This document shows positions 1 to 6,964 of a stretch of 64,000 nucleotides of DNA, in pieces (position 1 is the first letter of the stretch; every line of letters begins with the position of its first letter). Below the pieces are notes generated by a model, which ran no database searches, had not been told where the DNA came from, and was given only the letters and a program-made list of their open reading frames with translations. The DNA is from Cellulosimicrobium arenosum (GTDB lineage: Bacteria > Actinomycetota > Actinomycetes > Actinomycetales > Cellulomonadaceae): positions 186,001 through 250,000 of the forward strand of contig NZ_JACYHB010000001.1 of the NCBI RefSeq assembly GCF_014837295.1, in the 5' to 3' direction. Made by a program: the position numbers and the translations under genes.

Positions 1-507
1 AGCGATCTCCGCCTCGAGACCCGCGAGCCGTGTGGTGAGCGCGTAGAGGTCTGCGATCGTCCGTAGCGTGTGCACCGCCGGGTGGCCGAGGCCCTCGATC
101 GGGGGGAGCACGGTGGTCGCTCCCGGCGCGAGCAGGAGCGCGTCGTAGGCGAGCTCGTAGGTCCCGCCGTCGGCAGCGACGGTGACCGTCTGCCCGACCC
201 GGTCGATCGCGGCGGCGCGGTGCCGGGTCCGGACGTCGAGGTCGAGGCTCGCGCGCAGCGACGCCGGGTCGTGCAGCAGGAGGGCGCTGCGGTCGGGGAT
301 CTCGCCGGACACCTGGTACGGGAGCCCGCAGCCAGCGAACGAGACGTGGTCGGACTGCTCGAGCACGACGATCGACGCGCGCTCGTCGAGGCGGCGGGCG
401 CGCGCGGCGGCGCTCATGCCGCCCGCCACCCCGCCGACGACGACGACACGGCGCGCGCCGTCGGTGTCGGGCGGTCGGGTCGTCGAGCCGGGTGTCGAGG
501 AGATCAT
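1..507 (-). CDS. FAD-dependent disulfide reductase, CoA-disulfide-reductase type (partial, N-terminal 169 residues)
   Basis: Reading the minus strand from an ATG at 507 gives an open frame that runs off the window start, so only the N-terminal 169 residues are visible. Residues 21-30 (VVVVGGVAGG) form the FAD-binding GxGxxG-like loop. Residues 57-65 (FAGCGLPYQ) carry a single redox cysteine, Cys60, in the context typical of CoA-disulfide reductases and related NADH:persulfide reductases. A second nucleotide-fold segment ends in LLLAPGATTVLPPIEG. Family members reduce CoA-disulfide or CoA-persulfide with NAD(P)H, and many carry a C-terminal rhodanese domain, which would lie outside the window. 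The leader carries a CsoR/CstR-like palindrome at 518-533, which fits sulfide or persulfide control. A generic pyridine nucleotide-disulfide oxidoreductase is the fallback name. Confidence 0.85.
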   Translation of the reverse strand, partial: MISSTPGSTTRPPDTDGARRVVVVGGVAGGMSAAARARRLDERASIVVLEQSDHVSFAGCGLPYQVSGEIPDRSALLLHDPASLRASLDLDVRTRHRAAAIDRVGQTVTVAADGGTYELAYDALLLAPGATTVLPPIEGLGHPAVHTLRTIADLYALTTRLAGLEAEIA

Positions 508-517
508 GCCGGCAATA

Positions 518-533
518 ATACCCCGGGGGGTAT
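518..533 (-). promoter_or_regulatory. CsoR/CstR-family operator-like palindrome
   Basis: ATACCCC-GG-GGGGTAT is a perfect 7-bp inverted repeat with a 2-bp centre, located 11 bases upstream of the start codon of the disulfide reductase. C-tract/G-tract palindromes flanked by A/T are the usual operators of CsoR-family repressors (copper CsoR, persulfide CstR). The adjacent reductase type favours a persulfide sensor. No CsoR-family gene lies in the window, so the regulator is inferred. Confidence 0.6.
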
Positions 534-709
534 TGGTTGTCACCAGGCTGTGGGCTGAGAGGTCCATCACGGGACGACGTGGCAGGCGGGTGCGGCTGCT
601 CACTGCGGACGAACAGGCTCGCCCGGCACGTTCTCGCCGCGCGAACCTCCCTAGGTCGTAGACGTTGTCGCACGACAGATCCGGGGTGCGTGCGACCGGG
701 ACGTGAGAG

Positions 710-3700
710 GTGAGCACGGTGCCGGACGGACGCGCGAACGAGCAGATGGTCCTCGAGCTGCGGATCCACGGCGTGGCGAACACGCCTCCGCACGGCATGC
801 TCGACCTGCCGCCCGGCGAGGTCGAGCAGTGCGACGGGGACGGTCTCGGCAGCTTCTGGGTGCCGACGCCGACCGCCGACGCGAGAGACCGCGTGACCGC
901 CGGCGGGTCGGGAGGGGGCAGTCCGGGGGACCTGCACGCGATCCGCGCCGACGTGCGCCGCGAGGCATACTCGTGGGGCGCCATGGCTCGCCTCGGCGCG
1001 TTCCCGCTGTCGGGGCTGCTCGGCGCGGCGGCGCGCGGCGTCACGCGAGCGCTGTGGGCGCTCAACGTGCCGTTCGGGCTCGCGAACGTCGCGTACTGGG
1101 CGCGTCGCGTGCCCGGGGCGGAGGACGGCGACGTGCGTCGCGCCCCGGCCCGGTGCGAGGACGAGACCGTGGAGCGGGCACGACCCGAAGCGACGGCGGC
1201 GGCCGTCCGGATCTTCGGGCTCGCGCTCACGCTCCTGCTCACCGCCGCGGTGACGACCGTCGCCGTGCTCGTCGTCGGGACCCGGTGCATGGGCGTCGTG
1301 GCGCCCGGGGCGACGACGGTCGAGGTCTGCTCGCGTGTCCCGTCCCTGCTCGACGGGCTCGCCCGCGTCGACCACGGCGACCGGGTCGTCCTGCTCTCGC
1401 TCGTGGCGGTCGCGGTCGTCCTGCTCCTCGTCGTCGTCGCGCGGGCGGGCCAGGTCCGGTTCGACGACCGCGTCTCCGTCGCGCGCGCGGGCCAGGTGCG
1501 GGTCGGGGCGGGGACCGGGCCGCTGCTGTACCGGGCGGGATTCTGGAGCCGGCGAGTCGCGGGCCCGTCGGCACTCCTGGCGCACCTCGCCGGCGCCATC
1601 GGTCTCGTCGCCGTCCTGCTCGTCTGGACGGACGACCGGTCCGGGGCCGCAACGGTCCTCTTGGTGGCCGGTGCCGTGGTGCTCGGGCTGTCGGTCGTCG
1701 TCGTCGCGCTGCGCATCGACGACGACGGGACCCAGGTGACACCGCCGCGCTGGAAGGGCGGGCTCGCCGTCGGCGCCCTCGTCCTCGCGGTGGCCGCGTG
1801 GGTCGCCGCCGCGCTGCTGAGCGCGGGACGCGCACCCGGGTCGGCGATGCCGTCGTACGTGGGGATCGACGTCGCGCCCACGGTGCTCGGCGCCGCCCTC
1901 ACGGGGATCGCGGCGTCGGGACTCGTCTGGCGCGGGCGTGCCCCGACCTTCGCGTGGATCGCGGTGCCGGTGGTCGTGACGGCGTGCCTCGCGGTCGTCG
2001 CGGTCGCGCGCGTGGTCGACGGCGCCGGTGCGGTCGCCGCGTACGGCGACGCGACGACGGCGGTCTTCGTCTGGACCGCGGTCGTCGCGCTCGCGGTGCC
2101 GCTCGCCGTCGCGCTCGTCCCGACCCTCTCCCCGGTCCGTTGCCGCGGACCCGAACGCTGGGCGGGCTGGTCCGGGGCCGGGCCCGGTGTGCTCCTCCTC
2201 GTTGCGACCGCGACGGCAGCGGTGCTCACGAGCCTGCTCGTGCTCGGCGTCCAGGTGTACCTGAGCGGGGGACGGGACGCGCGCCCCGACGCCGAGGGGA
2301 AGCTGAGCGTAGCGATCGTGCGGACCGTGCCGGGCGTGGAGGACCTACCGGTGCCGTCGGCGTACACCGAGTTCGGTATCAGCGCGGTCGTGCTGTGCCT
2401 CACCGCCGTCGTCGGCCTGCTGGCGCTCGCCGGACCGGGCCTGCGAGACCTCGTCCGGCCGTGGACGACCTGGATCGGCCGCGCCTCCGGGACGGAGGCC
2501 GACACGACGGGACCGACCGCGTGGGCGGTGTCGAGCATCGAGGCCGCCGAGCGTGACCGCACCGAGGGGACGCGGCAGCGCGTCGCCGACATCCCCGTCG
2601 CGCCGCGACGTGCCGTCCGCGCCCGGCAGGTCGCCGCGGTCACCCACCGTGCCGAGATCGCGATCGGGGTCCTCGCGCTCGCGTCCTGGACCACGCTCGT
2701 CGTGACGATCTTGCTCGGCCGGACGGGTGAGTCCGTCGCGGGCGTGTGGGCCGTCGGCTGGGACGAGCTCGCCGGCATCGCCGTCCCGGCTGTCGGCGCG
2801 CTCGCCCTCGCGCTCGTCGCGAGCTTCGTCGCGGCCGGGTCGGAGGGCGTCACGCGCCCGTGGGGCCTGCTGTGGGACCTCATGTGCTTCCTGCCGCGCA
2901 GCGCCCACCCGTTCGGACCGCCGTGCTACGCCGAGCGGACCGTCCCGGAGGTGGCTGCGCGCGTGGAGGCCTGGCTCGACGGGGAGGACCTGCCGCCCGC
3001 CCAGCGCCCGACGGCGTCCCCGCGGCGCCGCGTCGTCCTCTCCGCGCACTCGCTCGGCGCCGTCATCGCGGTAGCGGTCGTCCTCGGCCGCGCCGGAAAC
3101 CCTGCGCCACGCACCGGCACCCACGTCCCCCCGCTGGACGCGGACGGTGACGGGCGGCTCGGACTCCTGACGTACGGGGTCCAGCTGCGGCCCTACTTCG
3201 GCCGGTTCTTCCCGTCGCTGCTCGGTCCGCAGGTGCTCGGCACGCCCCCGTGCGCCGGCCCGGCGTGGCGTGGCGACCCGTGGCGGTCGCAGACCGCCGA
3301 CCCGCGGGTCGCCCTGCTCGAGGCGGCGCGCCGCGCGCCGCGCCGCACGCGGCCCGCCACCCCGGCGGGCGGCGCACTGCGCGCCCACGAGGCCCTGCGC
3401 AGGGCGGCGGTCGCGCGCGACGCCGACGCACGACGGGCCAGGAGCCGACTGCGGTCCGCGATCGCGCGCGGGCTCCCCGCGTCCCGGCTCGACGAGCTCC
3501 GCGTCGACGTCGTCACCGCGAGGACGGAGCTCGAGGCCGCGCAGGTGCCGCTCGATGCGGCCGAGGACGCCGTGACGCGCGCCGTCCTGTCGGGACGGCA
3601 CGGGCTCGTGGACAAGGCGGAGACGGCCGAGCGCGCGTACCGCGCCACGAGCAGGTCCGGGGACCCGACGACGGAACGTCTCGAGGCCGACGCCGCCTGG

Positions 3701-4042
3701 TCCCTCGCCTGGCGAGGCGCCGGCAGCGGCCCGTTGGACCCTGCGGCCCCGACGCTGGTCCGGCTCCTGCGGCGCGGCGGACGCCAGCCCGCCTGGGTCA
3801 ACCTCTGGCGGCGCACCGACTACCTCGGCTTCCCCGTCGTCTCCTACTCCGTCAACCCCGTGGACCGCGGGGCGGACGAGGTCGACCGCGGCGCCTACCT
3901 GTTCACCGTCGCCTCCCACAGCACCTACTTCCGGGCCTGGGCGTACCACCGGGCCTTCGACTCCGTCCTCGATCGGCTCGACACCCCGACACCCGGCGCC
4001 GCTGCCCAACCCGTCCGTCGGGTGGGAGCGGGGGCCGGCTGA
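710..4042 (+). CDS. Large multi-pass membrane protein with lipase-like serine motif (uncharacterised)
   Basis: This 1110-residue protein starts at a GTG. The N-terminus has a conserved-looking motif, LRIHGVANTPPHGML, at about residues 15-29. About a dozen hydrophobic segments follow between residues 160 and 720 (for example LTLLLTAAVTTVAVLVVG and VVLLSLVAVAVVLLLVVVA). A soluble part then contains SAHSLGAVIAV with Ser781 in an AHSLG box, a relaxed form of the GxSxG nucleophile elbow of alpha/beta hydrolases. The C-terminal 300 residues include an Arg/Ala-rich, probably helical, charged stretch and end with YLGFPVVSYSVNPVDRGADEVD. I do not recognise a characterised relative. A membrane-anchored esterase or lipase is plausible but unproven. 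It lies 18 bases upstream of the RNA methyltransferase gene, so the two may be cotranscribed. Confidence 0.75.
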   Translation: MSTVPDGRANEQMVLELRIHGVANTPPHGMLDLPPGEVEQCDGDGLGSFWVPTPTADARDRVTAGGSGGGSPGDLHAIRADVRREAYSWGAMARLGAFPLSGLLGAAARGVTRALWALNVPFGLANVAYWARRVPGAEDGDVRRAPARCEDETVERARPEATAAAVRIFGLALTLLLTAAVTTVAVLVVGTRCMGVVAPGATTVEVCSRVPSLLDGLARVDHGDRVVLLSLVAVAVVLLLVVVARAGQVRFDDRVSVARAGQVRVGAGTGPLLYRAGFWSRRVAGPSALLAHLAGAIGLVAVLLVWTDDRSGAATVLLVAGAVVLGLSVVVVALRIDDDGTQVTPPRWKGGLAVGALVLAVAAWVAAALLSAGRAPGSAMPSYVGIDVAPTVLGAALTGIAASGLVWRGRAPTFAWIAVPVVVTACLAVVAVARVVDGAGAVAAYGDATTAVFVWTAVVALAVPLAVALVPTLSPVRCRGPERWAGWSGAGPGVLLLVATATAAVLTSLLVLGVQVYLSGGRDARPDAEGKLSVAIVRTVPGVEDLPVPSAYTEFGISAVVLCLTAVVGLLALAGPGLRDLVRPWTTWIGRASGTEADTTGPTAWAVSSIEAAERDRTEGTRQRVADIPVAPRRAVRARQVAAVTHRAEIAIGVLALASWTTLVVTILLGRTGESVAGVWAVGWDELAGIAVPAVGALALALVASFVAAGSEGVTRPWGLLWDLMCFLPRSAHPFGPPCYAERTVPEVAARVEAWLDGEDLPPAQRPTASPRRRVVLSAHSLGAVIAVAVVLGRAGNPAPRTGTHVPPLDADGDGRLGLLTYGVQLRPYFGRFFPSLLGPQVLGTPPCAGPAWRGDPWRSQTADPRVALLEAARRAPRRTRPATPAGGALRAHEALRRAAVARDADARRARSRLRSAIARGLPASRLDELRVDVVTARTELEAAQVPLDAAEDAVTRAVLSGRHGLVDKAETAERAYRATSRSGDPTTERLEADAAWSLAWRGAGSGPLDPAAPTLVRLLRRGGRQPAWVNLWRRTDYLGFPVVSYSVNPVDRGADEVDRGAYLFTVASHSTYFRAWAYHRAFDSVLDRLDTPTPGAAAQPVRRVGAGAG

Positions 4043-4060
4043 TCGGGGAGAATCGGTGCC

Positions 4061-4942
4061 GTGAGTCCCGAGCCCTGGTCCGTCGTCCACGTCACCGACC
4101 CGCAGGACGAACGGCTCGCGGACTACGTCCGCCTGACCGACGTCGCCCTGCGCGCCAAGCACGAGCCCGAGAAGGGTCTGTACATCGCCGAGAGCTCGAC
4201 CGTGATCCGGCGCGCGCTCGCCGCGGGCCACCGCCCGCGCTCGTTCCTCATGGCCGAGCGCTGGCTCGCCGACCTCACCGACGACATCGCCGACCTCACC
4301 GCCCGCTACCCGGTGGACGACGCGCCCGGCGGCACGGGCGAGCCCGTCGCCGTGTTCGTGGCCGAGCCAGACGTCCTCGAGGCGATCACCGGGTTCCACC
4401 TGCACCGCGGGGCGCTCGCGGCCATGCATCGCCCGCCGCTGCCGACCGTCCACGAGCTTCTCTCGGGCGCGCGCGGGGGGACCGGCGCCCGACGTGTCGC
4501 GGTGCTCGAGGACCTCGTCGACCACACGAACGTGGGCGCCGTGTTCCGTTCCGCGGCCGCGCTCGGCGTCGATGCGGTGCTCGTGTCCCCGCGCTGCTCG
4601 GACCCGCTCTACCGACGGTCCGTGCGCGTGAGCATGGGCACGGTGTTCCAGGTGCCGTGGACGCGGTTCGCGACGTGGCCGGGTGGGCTGGACACGCTGC
4701 GCGCGGACGGCTTCACGGTCGCCGCGCTCGCGCTCGCGGACGACGCCGTGAGTCTGGACGACGTCGTCGCGGAACCGCCCGAGCGGCTCGCGCTCGTCCT
4801 CGGCACCGAGGGCCACGGTCTCTCGCGCAGTGCGGTGGAGGCCGCCGACCGCGTCGTGAAGATCCCGATGGCCGGGGGAGTGGACTCCTTGAACGTGGCG
4901 GCTGCCTCGGCGGTTGCATTCTGGGCCACACGGGTGAAATGA
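4061..4942 (+). CDS. TrmH/SpoU family RNA 2'-O-methyltransferase
   Basis: 293 residues from a GTG start. The C-terminal SPOUT catalytic domain is complete. Motif 1 is NVGAVFRSAAALG (Asn and Arg of the SAM/RNA site), motif 2 is LVLGTEGHGLS, and motif 3 is IPMAGGVDSLNVAAASAVAFW. The N-terminal part (EPEKGLYIAESSTVIRRAL) is the usual substrate-binding extension. The enzyme should transfer methyl from SAM to a ribose 2'-OH of rRNA or tRNA; the target base cannot be read from sequence. The last 18 or so codons use TTG, GTT, GCA and ACA, which are uncommon in neighbouring genes. A diverged copy of the 3' half of this gene lies at 6482-6860, beyond the foreign ATPase gene. Both facts suggest that this gene's 3' end was exchanged when the ATPase arrived. 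Confidence 0.9.
   Translation: MSPEPWSVVHVTDPQDERLADYVRLTDVALRAKHEPEKGLYIAESSTVIRRALAAGHRPRSFLMAERWLADLTDDIADLTARYPVDDAPGGTGEPVAVFVAEPDVLEAITGFHLHRGALAAMHRPPLPTVHELLSGARGGTGARRVAVLEDLVDHTNVGAVFRSAAALGVDAVLVSPRCSDPLYRRSVRVSMGTVFQVPWTRFATWPGGLDTLRADGFTVAALALADDAVSLDDVVAEPPERLALVLGTEGHGLSRSAVEAADRVVKIPMAGGVDSLNVAAASAVAFWATRVK
4622..4670 (+). repeat. Longest exact block of the methyltransferase duplication, copy 1
   Basis: These 49 bases are identical to 6534-6582. They are the longest perfect match seen between the intact methyltransferase gene and its degenerate 3' copy and encode RVSMGTVFQVPWTRF in both. Identity at third codon positions means the copies are recently related, not just similar by protein constraint. 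Confidence 0.85.
4864..4887 (+). repeat. 24-bp direct repeat, left copy (SpoU motif 3 region)
   Basis: These 24 bases recur exactly at 6782-6805, 1918 bases downstream. The repeat encodes the PMAGGVDS part of motif 3 in both copies. Immediately after the left copy the codon usage turns atypical for the host. This would fit a strand-exchange site near the 3' end of the gene, but the match could also just be a conserved block within the longer duplication. Confidence 0.7.
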
Positions 4943-4976
4943 CTCTGCCTCAGCGCGCTCGCGCCGCAGTACGTGG

Positions 4977-4983
4977 TAAGAAT
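4977..4983 (+). promoter_or_regulatory. Possible -10 element for the foreign ATPase gene
   Basis: TAAGAAT, preceded by TGG, sits 6 bases before the GTG at 4989. It stands out as AT-rich in this GC-rich setting, and there is no Shine-Dalgarno sequence between it and the start. A leaderless transcript starting at or near the GTG is one reading. No matching -35 box was found. Confidence 0.25.
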
Positions 4984-4988
4984 AGTGC

Positions 4989-6461
4989 GTGCAAGAGATG
5001 ACAAGTGTGCCGTCGAGGGCTCTATCGGACATCGACTCCTTCGGAGCGATCGATGCGGATGCCGACGAGTTGCTAGATGCCTGCTTCCAGGATCACGATG
5101 CTTATCTCTCAGTGCGAGATATGAGGAGTTTCCTCATTGTTGGCAGGAAGGGCTCGGGAAAGACCGCGATCTATAAGCGACTTGTCGACGGAGCGGACTC
5201 GAGCACGTTTCCCGTCGGCTACTCATTTGATGATTACCCGTGGGCCCATCATGACTTGCAGGCGGAGAATGGCGTTCCCGAGGAGCGACGGTACATCCAC
5301 AGTTGGCGATACCTGATCCTACTTGGACTCGCCAAAGTGCTCCTGAATGACGATCAGAGTCAGCCATGGTCCGACGAGTCTCAAGAAGCAATGTCGGCAC
5401 TCGAAGCGTTTGTTGTCGATTCCTACGGATCTCGCAATCCTGACTTTAGCCAACTCTTCAGCCCTGAAGAGGAACTGCACTTTAAGGGCGGACTGAACTT
5501 CAAGGCTTTCAAGTTGGATGTCGAAAAGCTCAAGGTTCGTGAACTTCCGATACATATCCAGTCGGTGAATCGGGCAATGCAGGAGGCCGTGCTTACGGCG
5601 CTTAATCCTGCGAACAAGTATCTAGTTTGCTTTGATCAGCTCGACCTAGGATTCTCGGTCCAAGATTCTCAGTACTCCCAGCGCCTAACGGGCCTAATTA
5701 TTGCCGCAAGGGATCTCTTTGTTAGCGCACGTCGACAAGGTAAGAAACTCAATCCAGTCGTTCTGCTGCGTGACGACATCTACCAAGACCTGCAGTTCGA
5801 AGACAAGAATAAGGTAACTGAGAACTTTTCCTCGCGAGTCCTTTGGAGTGAATCCGGAAGCGGCTTGACTCTTCGCGGGCTGATGGAGAGTCGGTTCAAC
5901 GAAACCCTTGGCGAGGGAGTGCGCAAGGTTCCCTGGGAAGATGTATTCGATGAGTCAAGGGAGATGCCAGGCCGCCAAAGCAAGTATCGACACATCTGTG
6001 ATCGCACCTTCTTGCGACCGCGCGATGTCATTAAGTTCTGCAATGAAGTTCTCCGCACTCATCAATCGGCGTCATCCAAATTTGACAACGAATCAGTCCA
6101 TGCGGCCCGAGACGCCTATTCGGACTATCTGTTGAACGAACTTGACGACGAAATGGCAAAACATGTCCCAAAGTACCGCGGTCTTCTCGAGGTTCTAAAG
6201 TCGGTGGGCTCGGAGAAGTTTAGTCTCGAGGAGTTTGCCGCCTCGCTCAAGTTGAGGCACGATGTAGGAGAAGTGGCCCCTATCGCGGCTCTTGGAGATT
6301 TGTTTGAGTTTTCGGTGATTTCGTATCTCAAGCCAGGAGGGCGCGGCGGTGGTTCCGAGTATGTCTGGCGGTACAAAGACCCTCGTGCCCGGTTTGACTC
6401 CACGGTGGTCGCCTTTCGAGTCCATCCAGGCCTAAAGGAAGCGCTCGGTCTGACCAGGTAG
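4989..6461 (+). CDS. Horizontally acquired P-loop ATPase, resembling the Sll1717-type orphan ATPase family
   Basis: 490 residues from GTG 4989; ATG 4998 is an alternative start. The Walker A motif is GRKGSGKT at residues 52-59. Walker B is YLVCFDQLDL at 211-220 with Asp216 and Asp219. A sensor-like segment (NPVVLLRDDIY) lies near 255-265 and TFLRPRDVIKFCNEVLR near 345. The C-terminal 90 or so residues look like a winged-helix or other small regulatory domain. This layout recalls the Sll1717-type P-loop ATPases, which sit as single genes in accessory regions and have no established function; some role in defence or stress is speculation. There is no signal peptide or membrane segment. Two hand-counted 60-base lines have 30 and 31 G+C (5101-5160 and 5641-5700), against 48 for 4201-4260 in the neighbouring methyltransferase gene. 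This is strong evidence of transfer. It lies between the methyltransferase gene and a degenerate copy of its 3' end. Confidence 0.85.
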   Translation: MQEMTSVPSRALSDIDSFGAIDADADELLDACFQDHDAYLSVRDMRSFLIVGRKGSGKTAIYKRLVDGADSSTFPVGYSFDDYPWAHHDLQAENGVPEERRYIHSWRYLILLGLAKVLLNDDQSQPWSDESQEAMSALEAFVVDSYGSRNPDFSQLFSPEEELHFKGGLNFKAFKLDVEKLKVRELPIHIQSVNRAMQEAVLTALNPANKYLVCFDQLDLGFSVQDSQYSQRLTGLIIAARDLFVSARRQGKKLNPVVLLRDDIYQDLQFEDKNKVTENFSSRVLWSESGSGLTLRGLMESRFNETLGEGVRKVPWEDVFDESREMPGRQSKYRHICDRTFLRPRDVIKFCNEVLRTHQSASSKFDNESVHAARDAYSDYLLNELDDEMAKHVPKYRGLLEVLKSVGSEKFSLEEFAASLKLRHDVGEVAPIAALGDLFEFSVISYLKPGGRGGGSEYVWRYKDPRARFDSTVVAFRVHPGLKEALGLTR

Positions 6462-6481
6462 GGCCGTAGGTCGGACGGGAA

Positions 6482-6860
6482 GAACGTCGGCGCTGTGTTC
6501 CCGCGCTGCGCCGACCCGCTCTACCGGCGCTCGGTGCGCGTGAGCATGGGCACGGTGTTCCAGGTGCCGTGGACGCGGTTCGAGACGTGGCCGGACGGTC
6601 TCGACGCACTGCGCGCGGACGGTTTCACGGTCGTCGCGCTCGCGCTCGCGTTCGCCGACGACGCCGTGCGCCTCGACGACGTCGTCGCCGACCCGCCCGA
6701 GCGTCTCACGCTCGTCCTCGGCACCGAGGGCCATTGGCTCCCGCGGTGTGTGTTCGAGGCAGCGGAACGGGTCGTGGAGACCCCGATGGCCGGGGGAGTG
6801 GACTCGCTCAACGTCGCCGCGGGGTCGGCGGTCGCGTTCTGGGCGACGCGCGTGTCCTGA
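6482..6860 (+). pseudogene. Degenerate duplicate of the TrmH-family methyltransferase 3' end
   Basis: This segment aligns with 4528-4942 of the intact gene, including a 49-bp and a 24-bp exact block. It has lost the 42 bases corresponding to 4547-4588, bounded by the short near-repeat GTGTTCC/GTGTCCC. That deletion removes most of motif 1, including the conserved Arg. Motif 2 has changed from EGHGLS to EGHWLP. A frame of 121 residues remains open from a GTG at 6495, but with two catalytic motifs damaged it cannot be an active methyltransferase. The homology starts abruptly 20 bases after the ATPase stop codon, so the junction with the incoming DNA is probably around 6462-6482. Confidence 0.88.
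6782..6805 (+). repeat. 24-bp direct repeat, right copy
   Basis: Exact copy of 4864-4887, located inside the degenerate methyltransferase 3' copy. Together the two copies bracket the ATPase gene. Confidence 0.7.
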
Positions 6861-6964
6861 CCCGCGGATCGCCGTGTCCCCGCGAGCGCGAGTGAGCAGT
6901 CGGGAACGACCGGGCGCGTCCGCGCGTTTGGGCACGTGTCCGTACGTCGTACGAGAAGAGGTCC

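Noticed and set aside
2345-5032. An 895-codon open frame on the minus strand
   Set aside because: Lies antisense to the membrane-protein and methyltransferase genes, which have proper motifs. Composition is that of a GC shadow.
4989-6461. Insertion sequence or transposase
   Set aside because: The only gene in the insert has Walker motifs and no DDE, HUH or recombinase signature. No terminal inverted repeats were found at its edges.
4864-6805. Site-specific integrative element with attL/attR at the 24-bp repeats
   Set aside because: No integrase, excisionase or other mobility gene lies between the repeats, and the duplicated homology extends well beyond 24 bp. Homologous or illegitimate recombination explains it as well, so only the repeats are reported.
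6495-6860. A functional short methyltransferase
   Set aside because: Motif 1 is deleted and motif 2 is changed at conserved positions, so it is treated as a pseudogene despite its open frame.
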